From Chelonoidis abingdonii (taxonomy: Eukaryota; Chordata; Testudines; Testudinidae), in contig NC_133771.1 of NCBI RefSeq assembly GCF_003597395.2, positions 49,700,962 through 49,764,961 on the forward strand: a stretch of DNA of 64,000 nt, read 5' to 3'. Below are positions 12,301 to 27,300 of this stretch, piece by piece. The translations under genes and the position numbers were made by a program. The notes beneath the pieces are model-generated. The model made no database searches and was not told the DNA's origin. It saw only the letters and a list, made by a program, of their open reading frames with translations. How positions within the stretch are numbered: position 1 is the stretch's first letter; each line of letters starts with the position of its first letter.

Positions 12301-15300
12301 TTGTAAAGAAGAGAAAGGAATTACACTTGCATTTAAGTCACTCCACTGGGACACCGGAAAGTTGGGATCTTTTCTTGGCTCAACCTCAGACTTCACATCT
12401 GATGTGGAACAAGGCTATCATAATACATGTGTGAAAGGAGCTGAAATAAGGTGTCATGGCTAACCTTATTTCTGACATTTCCTAACTTTTGGATACTTGA
12501 CATAGCCACCCTGACATTCTTTTAATATATTTTTTGCACGTGAGAAAGAGAGAAATTTTTATAACTAAACTGTGGAACTTTCCTTTAAAGAACATTCACT
12601 TCTGTGGAGTAGGCAGGGCGTTTGTAAAAATCACTGATCTTGATTTTGCTCCCTCTGAAGTCAAAGGCAAAACTATCAGGGCTAAATTCTGCTCTTAATT
12701 ATACCCTATCCAATTCCAATTGCACAAGGCATGAGTTACAGCAGAATCTGGTCCTCAACTTCTTCAACACGAGAAGGATCATAACCATAGTGGCTAGCAA
12801 AAACAGCCTTATGTAAGGTAATGCAGCCAAAAAACTTGTGGATTCTGTGTGATCCCGAAATATTAAAAAATGTAAATCTATGATGCTATGTCATACTGTT
12901 GCAAGGGGAAAATCTTATTGCCCCAGTTTCTGTTCACCTGCACTATGAAATAAATAACAAATATAAACAGTTTATGATATCTAGTCAAATTAATCAAAGT
13001 GAAAATTAAATGAATGAGGGAAAAATAATATAGTACAAAGAAAACTATTTATATAGTTGTTCAAATCTTTAGTTTCCAGGTGAGGACCTTCTCTTTCTGT
13101 AGAAACAGGAATGTGCATCAGCAATTTTAATCCACTGTCAGGAAAGTAATCTTTAAGGATGATATGACTAGTGTCCCCATTCTGAGTTCTGAATGAGTTC
13201 GAACTCCAGATATATGCTCAATTTCAGCTACAGATACAGGACTGGCTACTGCTTGAAGCCTGGTCATATGCAGGGCACATTAGCCATTCCCCTAGTCCCC
13301 TCAGAGCCGGATACAATTCTCCAGGATTGCATATTTATGTAACACAAGTATTTGGTAAAAGCTAAGCAGCTCTAAAAGTGCTTAGAGATGCGTGCCAAAG
13401 AGGGATTTAAGTGTGTGGATCTCTCTTACTGAATGATTTCATGTCAAAAGAGCTTCTAGGTTTAATAATTAAATATTTTGTTTAAATATTAAAGACTCAC
13501 TGATGCCTCTTGAAAAGCGCTATAATATATTTTGTTTATGGGCAATGCTGCTCATATGTATCTTCCCTTGTTGTTTATTGGTCGGGATATTAGCAAGAAA
13601 ACAGGATCTTTGTTGCTTTAAGACCTCATTTGCTTCTGAGCTTATTCTCCACTTAAAGTCATAATCTTCTGTTTGCGGTATCACAACTGGTTGCTCTGGA
13701 GAGGATTATGATGTGATAAATGCAAAGGATCATGATTTCAGGTGGGAAGTAGGAAGCAGGGGGGAAATGAATTCCTTATCAGCAAAGATAATGAAAGATA
13801 GGAGATGTCCTTGAGGCAAAACCTTCAGTGCCTACTCAATCCTGCAGTGGAACCTCTGCTAGAGTAAGGGCTAAGAACTGCAAAATTTGGCTCCTTAATT
13901 AAAAAAACTAGTTATAAAAAAGAAAAAAATACAATATATTGGTTTTAGTGTCAGTATATTTTTTTCATGAGAGCTGATATTGCTGTGCTTAATGAAAAAA
14001 AGGCTTGTTTGTCAAGAAACTAAGGAAGAAGCTGTTTGAAACATTAAAACTGCTAGCTATTTCCTTCTATCTCAATAATGCAATAAACAGGCCTCCTATG
14101 TCCAGGGATTTAAAAAAAAAAAAAAAAGAAGTTTAGTCTAGGAATTTGCAACTACAGCTCATCCCAAAGAACAAGAAAAGATGCACCACTCCACAGTGGA
14201 ACAGAAACAGACATGCTAGAGGGAGTTGCAAAGTGCTAATCAGTGTGAGTGTAACTGACTTACATTGCATGGATGAACCTTAGCATCTCCATTCTCCCTG
14301 GTGATTTGGTCTTAGGCACATACACATAAGGACATCACGTGCCATGAACTCACTGAAGGCTGTGGGACATTTTGCTACATTCCCCAGAGCTCTGATTTAA
14401 CATCTCAAATCATGTTATCTTTAACATACTAATTCCTGTGCGATTCTCATTTTTCCACTCTGATTTCTCGTCCAGAAGGGCAAGCCTTATATTTCAGGTT
14501 AAATAACGTACGTGCTGACACAGAGGAGGCCTGTTTATTGCATTATTGAGATAGAAGGAAATAACTAGCAGTTGTAGTGTTTCAAACAGCTTCTTCCCTA
14601 GTTTCTTGACAAAGAAGCCTTTTTTGCATTAGGCACAGCAGTATCAGAGAATTTTAAGACAAGAAAAAAAATCAGTTTTCTTCTAAAGACTAAAGTAGTG
14701 GGTAAAAGGGCACAAGGACCTGCACAATCTTTCTTCCTTAAAGATGTGGTAGCTCAAAAGTGTCTCAGTGGCCAGAGCCACATATTTCATACATTAAGAG
14801 AGGAGCGAGGACTCGGTGCTCAGGCTCCCCTTCCCTCCTGAACACTGCAAACCAGCTGATTGCCCCGAGGAGAAGGCAGGGTGAGGGAAGCACAGGGGAG
14901 CCTGTGCGTCAAGTCCTGGCTCCCCCTCCTCCCTCCTAAACACCGCAAGCCAGCTGATAGCCCTGGGCAAGAGGGAGTGGAGAGGAGCGAGGACTCAGCG
15001 CACCTTCCCCCTCCTTTCCCTGCCTTCTGCCCATGGCAATCAGCTGGCTTGCGGCATTCAGAAGGGAGCAAAGGGAGGGGGAGGAGCAAGGACACTGCAT
15101 GCGAAGTAAAGGGGGAGAAGGTGGGGGGGAGAAGAAGCGGGTCAAGGGGGAGGCATGGGGGGACGGGTGAAGTGGATGGGCCGAGGGTTGAGCCCCCTGA
15201 CACCAGCAAAGTCAGTGCCTGTGCTTGCAAGAACAGCAAGAGGAGCAGCCGGACAATCCATCCTCTTCCACTCTCTGACTCCACCACCTCAACCAAGCTT

Positions 15301-18300
15301 CATACTCAGCAGTGATGACTGTAGTATTAAATTGTTTCTTTAAAACTGTTTTAAACTTATATTATTAAATTGCTTGTTTAAAATTGTTTAAAATGTATAT
15401 AATGCCTTTTGTCTGGCAAAAAAAAATTTCCCTGGAACCTAACCCCCCCATTTACATTAATTCTTATGGGGAAATTGGATTCACTTAACATCGTTTCACT
15501 TAAAGTCACATTTTTCAGGAACATAACTACAGTGTTAAATGAGGAGTTACTGTAACTTGCCAAAGCCATCCATGGCCCAGCCCTGACTCCGGGCCTGACT
15601 GTTTGCTCAGACGCCCTTTGCCCCTCCAACTCCTTCACTGGGGTTGCCAACTTTCTGACCACAGGAAACTGAACACCCTAGCCCCACCCCCTGCCCTAAG
15701 GCCCCGCCCATTCTCCAAGCCCCACCCCTGCTCATTCCATCCCTCCATTGCTCACTTGCTCATTTTCACTGGGCCAGGGCAGACGGTTGGGGTGTGGGAG
15801 GGAGTGAGAGTTCTGGCTGGGGGTGTGGGCTATGGGGTGGGGCTGGGGATGAGGGGTTTGGAGTGCAGGAGGGGGCTCTGGGCTGGGGCCCAAGGGCTTT
15901 GGAGTGTGGGAGGGGGCTCCGGGCTGAGGCAGGGGGTTGGGGTGTGGGAGGGCATGAGGGCTCCTGCTGGAGGTAAAGGCTGGGGGTGAAGGCTGGGGAT
16001 GAGGGGTTTGAGGTGTGGGAAGGGGCTCTGGGCTGGGGCCAAGAGGTTTGGAGTGTGGGAGGGGGCTCTGGGCTGAGGCAGGGGGTTAGGGTGTGGGAGA
16101 GCATGAGGGCTCCTCCTGGGGGTGAAGGCTGGGGATGAGGGGTTTGGGGTGTAGGAAGGGGCTCCACACTGGGGCCAAGGGGTTCAGAGCGTGGGAGGGG
16201 CTCAGGGCTGGGGTAGGAGGCTGGGGTGTGGGAGAGGTGCGGACTCCAGGAGTGGGTTCGGTCTCCGGGCAGCTCTGGCTGGTGCAGTTCACAGGGGCTC
16301 TGAGAGGTGTTGATGTCAAGTGGCCCCTTAAACAGCAGCCACACTAGCGTTGCCCTGCCATTTTCCAGGCCTCAGAGGCTGCTCTATATGCCATGAATCC
16401 TGAACACATGGCTTGCCCAATACACCGAGGACAAAAGTTTTTCCTGTTCTCTGAAATCGGGGGGCAGGGGGGAGGAGGGGGAGAGAATTCCCTGCAAGTG
16501 ACACACAAATACATACCCGACTGCTGCCCCTGGCTTGCTGCATCCCCAGCGTAGCCCAAATCACAGCAGCTTCAGGGAGAGAGCTGCTGCAGGCCCCTTC
16601 CTCACCCTCTCCTGCCCCTCCCCCCCACCATTTGCAGTGACCACCAGCCACTCTTCGTCATCCTCCTCAGGCTGGCCACTGGCTGGCACCTGTGCACCCA
16701 GCTCCTGCCCAACTATGCTCGGACTCGTTCCCGGGGAGAGCAGTCCAACTTTAGCCCCATGCTTCTGCGCAGCTCATTCATTTCTGGGAGGAGTCTGACA
16801 AGCCCACAGCCCCTTATCTGCTGGTCGCATGATCCCAAGATATGCCCAGAACAGCAGCCCTTGGAGTGTAGGAGCAGGAGTTTATAATTGTACTATGAGA
16901 ATTAATGTATGGTTTGATTTTATCCTGTCAGCCACCCTTTCTGAACAGCAGAAAGAAATGACAGACCAGAACAATCCTTATGACTGATTATGGTCACCCT
17001 TTTATTTTAGGATAAGTTATAATGTCTACTATGGTTTCCTATATGTATTACAAATTAGACACTCTAGTTAAATATACATTTCTTTGTTTTAAGGTTTAGA
17101 AAGTAAGAGACAGGATCTTGTATTGTCTCTATGTTAAGGAGATTAGAGGAACGTTGAAGGCCTGGGTCCCAATGTAAATTGTTTTGATTATAAGATTTAA
17201 GAAGGCTTAATTTACAATGCCTTTTCTTGCTCAACATAAAAACTGCTATATATCTTTAATTGTAAAAGACTTTTTGTGTGAATGAGGAATGTATGCATCA
17301 GGAAAAGATAAAGTGTGAAGGCCATTGTTACAGCCAGATGGTCAAGGAAGGAGAGAAGAGACAAACTACATCAGAGAATCAACACCAGAGAATCATCAAC
17401 GTGTATCCATAATGAAGGGCAGACTGACAACCCTGAGGTGAAGGCTGGCACCTCTAAGGACAATTGATTAAATCGAAACAAAGGACAGGATGACCCTCTC
17501 AGAGGTGTATTGGAATGTTTACATCAAAAGATACACCAGTTAAGTAGTAACCCAGTCACAAACAGACACAACAAAATCCATAGACTTCAACAGAGAAAAA
17601 AGACTATAAGAACAGGGTGCTCTGCCATGGGGCTTTGGGTTCATCTTGCCACACTCCAAGAGCATCGGATCGTGACCGACAGAGCCCTGCTGCCCTCTGT
17701 GACCAATCTGGCTGGCCACTAGATTGATCCAGATTCTGGACTGGTAACTATAAACCTCAACTGGCGAGACTGCGTGCATGGTGTGTGTGTGATTGAAAAG
17801 CACATGCTAACTGCTGTATTCTCAATAAATGTGGCGTTTTTGCCGTCTCCTCTACAAAAGATCCCATGTGCTTTGTATAGTATAACAGGGGAGCAGTGGA
17901 CCGGGCAGGGAGAAGGCTGAAGGCACTTCCTAAAGGCCACAATGCCCACTCTGCAAGGAGCCCTCAGGCACTGTGACGGCTGCTGCCCAGCCTGCAGTCA
18001 AATGCCTTTCCCAGCCCCTCTTCTGGGATCCATGCCCTGCCCGCCGGGGCTCACACCACCTTCAAGCTCCACAGAGGGAACTGCTGCAGGGTCCCTCCTC
18101 ATCCCCGTGCCGCCAACCGGACTTTTAACAGCCTGGTCAGCAGTGCTGACTGGAGCTGCCAGGGTCCCTTTTTGACAAGACATTCCAGGTTAAAACCAGA
18201 CACCTGACAACCCTATCCTTCACAGAATATGGAAGGGGTGGGCTGCCCTCTGACCAGCAGTTCCCCAAGGGCCTGAAACCTGCAAGACCAAGTCACCAAT

Positions 18301-21300
18301 CTGCACACAGAACCTTGTACTACAAAGCCGAGCTACACAGTCTGCAATGGAAGCACAGACCCTGCATGAGCAAGTACCCTGCTCACAGGGAGAAGCAGCT
18401 ACACTAGGTACCTGAGCAAACCACCATCACCTGAACAGGATCCAGCTGTCCCACTGCCCAAACGGCTTGACAGGAACCTTTGGAAATTCCCGGGGTTTCT
18501 GAATAAATGCAGACTGTCCTTCCAGATCCACCACAGAATGTATCCTACGCACCAGCGGGACTAATAGTTAGCCTTCTTACTGGCTAAGAGCTCAGCTGGG
18601 CTCCCCCAACATTGGCGCAGAGCAGCCCAGTGCTCTCCAACTGGGGACACCTTCCTGCAAGCCTTCTTGACCATCTTTGACAATCCACATCACGTCCGCT
18701 CCACAGAGGCTGGTGGAAACAAGGAACCTATTTCTGAACCTCTGCCCCCCAAAGCCTAGTAAATTTGTCAATGCCACAATTCATCACGACCTGAGCTCCC
18801 CCATACAGTCCACCCTGAAAGAAGATCCACACATCCAAGGAATCTAATCTATGACATTAGGGACTAAGATGATCTGTTCCATCTGGGATGGAGTAACATA
18901 CTTTGATAAGCACATAGATGTTCCCCCAGGGAGCTCCTGACTGGAGATGCTACAACTGTGCCATGATGCTCCATTGGCAGGTCAGTTTGCCCATTTTTTC
19001 TGGTGGCCCCACAAGCGGTCTGAAGTCCAAGCTTACATGGAATCCTGTGAGTGCTGTGCACACAGCAAGATGCTCCAGACTAGACCACTCATCACCTTCA
19101 TACCCTAGAGACTCCAGCTAGGCCTTGGTCTGCCATCCCCCTAGACTTTACTGTGGAACTCCCAGCATCTGATGGCCACACCATAGTCTTACCTGTTGTG
19201 GACAGTCTGACTAAAAAAGACCCACTTCATCCCCTGCAACTACCTACACTCTATCAAAGCTACTGCCAAACTCCTGGAGCTGGTTCATCTTCACAGATTT
19301 CCAGAATACACAGTTTCAGACCAAGTCACACAGTTTACCTTTCACTTTTGGTACTAAGCATTCTGGTTACTGCATGCCTGCCTATTGACCTCCACCACAT
19401 ACCACCCACAAACAAATGAACAAAACTAAAGGCTGAGCCCAGTACTGGAATAATACTTGAGACGTTTCATGATCTATCACCAAGATAACTGCTCCACACT
19501 TCTGTATGCAAAATTTTCATATAACAATGCAAACCATGCCTCTACAAGTTAGAGCCCATTCTTCAGATTCCAGTCTCGTTTCCACCTGGCACTACTAGCA
19601 ACCTCCTCAAACCCAGCCGCCACCAACTGGGTCCAACAGAGTCATCCATCTCAGCCAGGAGGAGCTCAAGAACCACCCAGAAGAAGTGAAGAAGGCTTAC
19701 AAGAGGCATGTAGACCATCAGTGTCAGGAAGCTCTGGTGTTCAGAGTAAGCCAGAAGGTAAGGTTTGCTACAAAGCATCTCCAGACCAGTCAACCTTTCC
19801 AGAAACTTGGCCACCAGTTCCTGGGACCCTTCCAGATATGCCAACAGATCAACCCAGTTACCTTTAAACTACAGCTTCCCCAGTACTTCAAAATACACCC
19901 ACTTTTTTATGTTTCCATTCAGTAGCTATATACCAAGAACACTTTTCCTGACCAAACCACACCCCTGCCTCCACTAATCAAAATCCAGAGTCATGAGGAG
20001 CATGCCATCCTTGATTCCCAATAGACACGCAGTTGCCTGTACTAGCTCATAGACTGGAGGGCTACGGCTTCCCAGGTTCATGTCCCTGACCTAGTCAGGA
20101 TGTTCAATAGGACTCACCCCAACAAGCCTAAACAGGCATCACACCAAGAGGGGAACCTGAAGAGGGAGGTGCTGTACAAACCTCATGAGGGTTCCAGGCT
20201 GTTAACACTTCTGAATTGCCACCGGATGCTGAGGCTGGATTCCTGCTAGGGGACCCTGGGAAGCTAGACATTGCAGGAAGTACTCCTGCACAATCAGTGG
20301 GGCCTAAGTAGCCCACTGATTGGCCCATGCTAGTATATTAACCGGGAAGACAGCACAGGAAGTTTTATCTGTAACAATACAGACTGCCTGCTTGCTCTGC
20401 TGTAGAACTTGCTATGAACCCTTAGACTCCAGCTCCTGACTCTGGCTCATCCCCAACTCAACTACTTGTCTCCAATCTGCAACTCAGCACCTGACCCTGA
20501 TTTTCTGGCATCCTCACTGAGACTGATCCTGATTCCATTACTTGGCTTCTGTCTGCATGTCTTTGCCTGACCCTGACTTCCTGGTATCTTGACCCACTTC
20601 AACCCTGACTCCACTACACTCCTGACCACAATTTGGTATCTGACATGTGTACGTAGGCTGTCCAGTGGCTGGCCCTTTCAGTCCTCTGTTACTGCCCTTT
20701 TCTTTGTTCTCCTAGTGTTGAGAGATTCCTGGTACGCATCATGAATCAGGAGTGAGGGATTCACTAGCAAACTTGTCTTTTTATAAATTAAACTTGAAAT
20801 TTTAGTGTTAAAAATACAGCACTGGAAGGAATGAAAGAAACATTTCAAATGTAACAGAGAATGAAAAACACACAAGGGTAATACATAGCTACTGTTCTAG
20901 CTACCCACATCCAACAGGTTAGTCTGGAAAAAATGAAACGCTTCTGTCCAATACTTCCCTTTTGAATGGTTACTAGTGAGGGAGGAGCTTCATCATGCTC
21001 CAGTAGGCAAATATGGGTGGCCTCTCATAACCCTGCTATGAGTGAAATGGCTAGAAAACTCCCCAGAGATTTAGTAGAAATATGAGGAGTCACCTAATTG
21101 TAAGTGACTAGTCTGGGGAGACACTTCGTCTGAAAAGCTGGCTAACTGATAAATCTGAAAATGTAATTGTAAATGGGGAATAATCAAGCGGGTGTGTTTC
21201 TCTCCTGAAGGGATTGTTTCTTGGCCCTTGGTTCCATGATGTTTTTATTAATGACCTGGAAGAAAAGATAAAATCACTGATCAAGTTTGCAAATAACACA

Positions 21301-24300
21301 AAAATTGGGGGAATGGTAAATAATGAAGAAGACAGGTCACTGATACAGAGTGATTTGGATCACTTGGTTTGCTGGGTACAAGCAAACAATATATGTTTTA
21401 TTATGGTTAAATGTAAATGTACGTATCTAGGAACAAAGAATGTAGGCCATATTCGCAGGATCGGGGATTCTATCCTGGGAACCAGTGACTCTGAAAAAGA
21501 TTTTGGGAAGGAATGGATAATCAGCTGAACATGTGCTCTCAGTGTGACACTGAGGCTAAAAGGGCTAATGTGATCCTTGGATGCATAAACAGGGGAATCT
21601 CAAGTAGGAGTAAAGAGGTTATTTTACCTCTGTATTTGTAACTGGTCTAACTGCTACTAGAATAATGTGTCCAGTTCTGGTGTCAACAATTCAAGAAGAA
21701 TGTTGATAATTTGGAGATAGTTTAGAAAAGAGCCCCAAGAATGATTAAAGGAGTAGAAAACATTCCTTACAGTGACAGATTCCAGGAACTCAATCCATTT
21801 AGCTTACCAAAGAGAAGAATAAGGAGTGACTTGATTATAATCTATAAGGACCTAAATGGGGAACAAATGTTGGATATTGGGCTCCTCAATTCAATGGTTG
21901 GAAGTTCCAGATTCAGACTGGAAATAAGGAGCAAATTTTCAATAGTGAGAGTAATTAACCACTGAACAATTTACCAAGAGTAGCGGCAGATTCTCAATCA
22001 CCGGCACTTTTTAAATCAAGATTGCATGTTTTTCTAAAAGATATGTAGAGCTAGAAGGGGAACTGCAGAGTGAAGGTGTGAAGTGGTCCCTGAAGAAGGG
22101 AGTTGGGGTTGGGTAAGAAGACACAGCTGAAAGTTTTGTTTTTCATTTGGGGAAAGGCAGGTCAGGCCTTGCATCTTCTCCAGCAGCTCAGATAGCAGGA
22201 AGAGACACTACCCTAGGGAGGAGGGGCTGTACCCAGCTTAAGGCTGGGTGGTAGATTTGTTTTTTGTGTTTGGTTTTAGGAACTATCTGTTAATAAAGAA
22301 ACCAACCCCAAAGAAGGGCTGTGATTGGATGAGCAAGGCCTTGTGGAGTTTTGTTTAAGGATCCCTGATGAAAGGGAAAACACGAGCAGGACACTTCAGA
22401 GGCACCTCTGGCCATGAGGCAGTGCTTGGGTGGTAGCCACTGTGTTACAAGGGTCTACCTGTGGCATTAGGAGCTCAGTGTGTGTTATTAACTGGTATGC
22501 AATATAACTGAGGTTGTGACTTCATCAAAATTATATATTTCTAGCAAAGTAAACAACAGGATTTACTCGAGGGATGTATTTGACTCTGTAAATACAGCTA
22601 CAAAACCTGAGAGGGGACTTATAAAACTGCATGTATGGAAAATGAAGTAACAGGGACAGCTGCTAATTATGGGCCAGATTCTTTTCTCCTTACTCAGGCA
22701 TTGTATCCCTTACCTACAGGGAGCCCTGGGGCTTTATGAACTCATGACGGAGGTCTGAGCATCTCTAGTGCAATCCTCTTTCAAAGGGTGGGAGGTGTGG
22801 ACCTCTGGGGGCTGCTGCTGCAGTGATGCAATGCCAATACTTTAACAAGGACCAACTGAGAGACCCCTCCAGCATTTCAGTGTGCTGTGGTCAGGCTGCC
22901 ACACTAGCAGCGTTCCAGGAGAGCGCTACAGGAGGCAAGAAGCCAGCACAGAGACACAGAACTGCCTACTTCTTCCAAAAGGAAGGCAAACTTCGTCCTC
23001 CTCCATGGGAGCTTTCAGAGGAAACTCCATAAATGAAACCTTGCACATTTTCCTTGCCTCTATGTGGGATTCTTCACATAAGGAAACCATCTGACTCTAT
23101 TCTGTTAATCATTACTATAATTATTATGATAGTGCCCCAAGGATCCAGTCAAAATTAGGGCCCATTGTGGTAGGCACTATACAAACACTATTTACAATCT
23201 ATCTATACAAGACAGACAAACAAAAATGGACATATAAGATACAAGCATAGTGTCAATGGTACATAATTTGCAAGTTATTTGCTCAGTGTCACATCTTCTG
23301 TACGGGCTATATTCTGAAAGCAAAGTGAATTCAGGATTTGTCCTCTTATAGTTATATATCTGTATATTCCCATCTACAAATGTTTTTACGCACATGTATG
23401 AAAATGTTTTATTTTTGTCTTTGATTTTGTTTTCCCATCACACTATTCCTTGACTCTTCAACAGTTAATATAAAATAGTTTAAATACCCTGGAGGGGGAA
23501 ATATGTCAAATACAATAGAAAAAATATTTTCAAATTGATTCAATCCTCTGAGGATAGGAGACAACCTTTGAATAGGTGAATGCATCCATTTCTCTATTAC
23601 TGTATGCTTCTGTCTATCCTTGAATGTATTCCCTCCAACCAAATACAAGCCTGTAATTCAGCCTGGAGGCTCTGTGGATTGTTCTCTTCACTCTAGCAGT
23701 GTGTATCTTCAGCAGTTTATAAATAACTCTAAAACTCTTGTGATGAATTATAGCACAGGTGTTCAAAGACTATTCATTATTGTTTTTAAGAATATCCAGA
23801 ATTGTATTTTTAGCTAGTTGTCTTGCAACTAGAATCAGCAGTCGGATGATTGGGATTAAAAATAAATGTTTAAACACAGTAATGATTTCTTTATATGAGT
23901 GAAGAAGGCAACAGTTGTTGGAAAAGGTAATGTACAGATTTGCTGAGGACTCACTGTTTTGGTATAATATGTATTCAGAATACTATAAAGCATTACTTAA
24001 CATTCCTGTTTGTTTTGTTCTTACGAAAATTTCCATTAAACTTGCTGACCTATTTTTAGCACCAGACACAAGTGTCTTATCTAAATGACAGACTGAATAT
24101 ATATTATGTGACAGTGACTATTCAGTATTCTAACCGGAAAAAAAAAGGTTTTTGAAATCAAAACTTCAAACTGTTAATCAGTGGCTAAAGCTGTGGTTAA
24201 CATATGCTGCCTTCTTCCATAAACAGGCTCTTAATAAAGGATCGAATCTTGCTTATCTTACTCTTATGACTAGTTCCATTGGACCTGCACCTGATCCCAC

Positions 24301-27300
24301 TGAACTCAAAACTCTCCGTGAATTACAAAACTCCAAAGGATTTGTGTGAGACCAGGATCAGGCCTATTGACTTCTTGATAGCACTACTCACTGGCCAATG
24401 GCCCCAAATATTTTATGATAGGGGGTTCATCATAAATAAATAACAAACGATACTACTCAATGCATTGCTACCTACATGCAGAAATTTCTGGCACCAGTAC
24501 ATTTATTCCTACTATGGATTTTGGAGGCTACATGTTTTCTAATTCAGTGGTGGAGAAAACTGGAAAATATTCAGAAAAAGATTTAAATCTATGGTATTAT
24601 TTTTGCTCTGCGTTTGAAAAACATCAAGCTGTAGTGTAGCATTTATCAAAAAGATGGTTTTCTCTTTGCTATACTGCCAACCACACATGTTCAAAAATCA
24701 TGAGCCAGCCCCCCCAAACATCATCAGTGACCTAAAAATCAGAAGATTTTTAAAACAATAAATTTGGTTTCATTTTATTTGACGTCTTGTTTTCGAGCCT
24801 TTGGGATTCATGTTTTCAAGCTTTTCTCCACAACCATGAGAGGTGGATGCTTACTTTTTCAAAAATGAAAAGTGAGATTCTCACATGATCTCATGACTCC
24901 AGGAACTGAAGCTATCAGAAAAACCCATATACCTCATGACTTGGCATAAAATCCCAAGAGCTGGCAACACTACCAAGTCAAATTGTAGAATGTCAGGGTT
25001 GGAAGGGACCTCAGGAAGTCATCTAGTCCAACTCTCTGCTCAAAGCAGTACCAATCCCCAGACAGATTTTTGCCCTTGAATCCCTAAATGCCCCCCTCAA
25101 GAATTGAGCTCATCACCCTGGGTTTAGTAGGCCAATGCCCAAACCACTGAGCTGTCCCTCCCCTCCAAAACCTTTAAATGATAGATTTTTAGATGCTTAA
25201 ATATATGGTTACCATATTAAATCTAACTTTAAAAAATAAGCTAGTATAAAATGGAACTAGCTTGAGGGGCCCAATCTTGAAGTATTTACTTAGAGAGAGA
25301 TCCCAAAACTCCCACTGAATACAGAACCTGATTCAATAAGTGAATGGTTTGTCATTTGGAGTTTTGAATAAATAAATAAGCAATGCCTCTCAATATTTAC
25401 TTGGGTAAAAATCCCATTGAGCTTTGTTGGCAGGGACGAAACCCAAAATATTTCCTTCTCTAGCTGCTTCTCTGAAATTTTCTTAAAATATATAGATAGG
25501 ATAACTGCATCAAGCAAAACCTGATTTTTGCACTCATGCAACATATACAGAAGCTTGGAAATTAGCTGCTCTCTAGTGACCCTGTGAATAGAGGAGGTAA
25601 TTTACAAGTTTATTCCATTACCAGTTCCAGTGGTGTTTCCCATGTTAAGCACAGGGAGTCCAACTCAAACTGGCAGAAGCTTCAAAATCGAGTGAAATTG
25701 TTACTGCAGTTGCCCTTCACAATTGCTTTAAAGAACTAGTGTTCCAATAACTATCAAGGCCAAAACAGCCACTCAGGTTCAGTGAAAGTTGCACAACTAA
25801 AAATCAGCTTAAATTTGTTGTAAATGAGTGTCAGCAGGGCTGGTGGGGAGAGAGGAATCTGTCGTATCTTACAACTACTCAGATCAACCAGTTGGTTGCT
25901 TTTCTTGCTGCAATCCTTTGTTTTAACCCCCTAGAGAGTATATGTCATACCAATCTACCTTCACAAGGACTTATGCCAATTTACCTGTTACTTTGGCCTA
26001 ATACGTAATTTTTTTCCAACAACAAAAGTCTGAGATATCTGTGTAGTGCTTATAATATACTGCTGAGATATGTTTTGCAAAGACTTTCAAAACTTGTAGG
26101 TAATTTTACCGCCCCAAAAAGAGCACAGTACTCTCATGAAATTTATCAGAACGCAGAATTCAGCATAGGATGAGTTATGCAGTATAAATAACTGTTCAAA
26201 AGTTAATATCCACCCTTCCATTACCTCATCAGAGATGGGATTATATTGCTTTACAGTGTGCTGTCCTCATTAATTTTTAATATGGGGATAATGTTTTAGT
26301 ACTAAAGAGAGCAACTGATTAATAGTGCTCACTAGAGACAGTCATAATAAGCATGTACCATGCAAGCTATAGTCCTGACAATGAACTTCAGTACTGATTT
26401 GCAACATCCATTTTTCCAAATCTGAGTCTCTCCTGGCAGACTGCCAATCACGCAAAAATTGCCAATAGTTCTGTGATTATGATAATCATCGTTCTCTAAG
26501 AACTACGATTAGACCACCAAAAGCATGTTCATGTCTGACGTAAGTCACATTTGAATGTAGATCTCAGAAGGTGAGTAACTGAAGCGTAAACTCATTCTGC
26601 TATTTACCACAGATCCTGTCTTTCATCCTCATTTATTAAGGGATATATAGCTATGTTTAATATATAATTGATCACAACTAGAACCATCCAGCCACAGCAG
26701 TAGAAAATTATAACCACAGCAGCATGATTTTACAGTCACTTTTGGGGCAAGGAACTACAAACTCCAACTTGCCAAATACGATTCTTTGGCTTTTCTCAGA
26801 TTTTATATGAATTGATATAAAGTCGATAATAAATTTGTGCTATAGTACAAAATGCTAAACTTTGCTAAACTAATGAGAATGCTAAACTTTGTTTTATACG
26901 GCATTGCTAATGTTTGTGCAAGGATCCTCATTATACAGTATTTTGTAATTCAGCAATTTTTAATATTCCTTAAAATAAATATTTATTTTCAAACACATTT
27001 TTAAAATAGTGCTATTTTATGATGTCACGTTAATCAACTTATTTCTCTAAGAATCCTAAATTTAATTCAGTTTACAAAATCTCAGGTCAATTTAATCTGA
27101 TAAAGAGGAAAAAACAGCATTTATACTGACAAACAACGTTGAACAGTAGTGATAGTGATGTTGAATTGTAACATATATGGAAAGGGGAAAAAAAAATACA
27201 ACTTTTCATATTCCAGCTAATGAGATTCCAATAAAGTAAAAGGAAATTTTAAAATATGCAGTTTGTGCATGAGGTAGAATGCAAATAGACACAGCAGGGT

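Noticed and set aside
14820..15315. Overlapping ORFs of 151 and 158 codons on opposite strands
   Set aside because: GC-rich subrepeats in a composite repeat; no domain.
15766..16344. 192-codon proline-rich minus ORF
   Set aside because: It follows the G-rich minisatellite; open frames appear in several phases because the repeat lacks stops.
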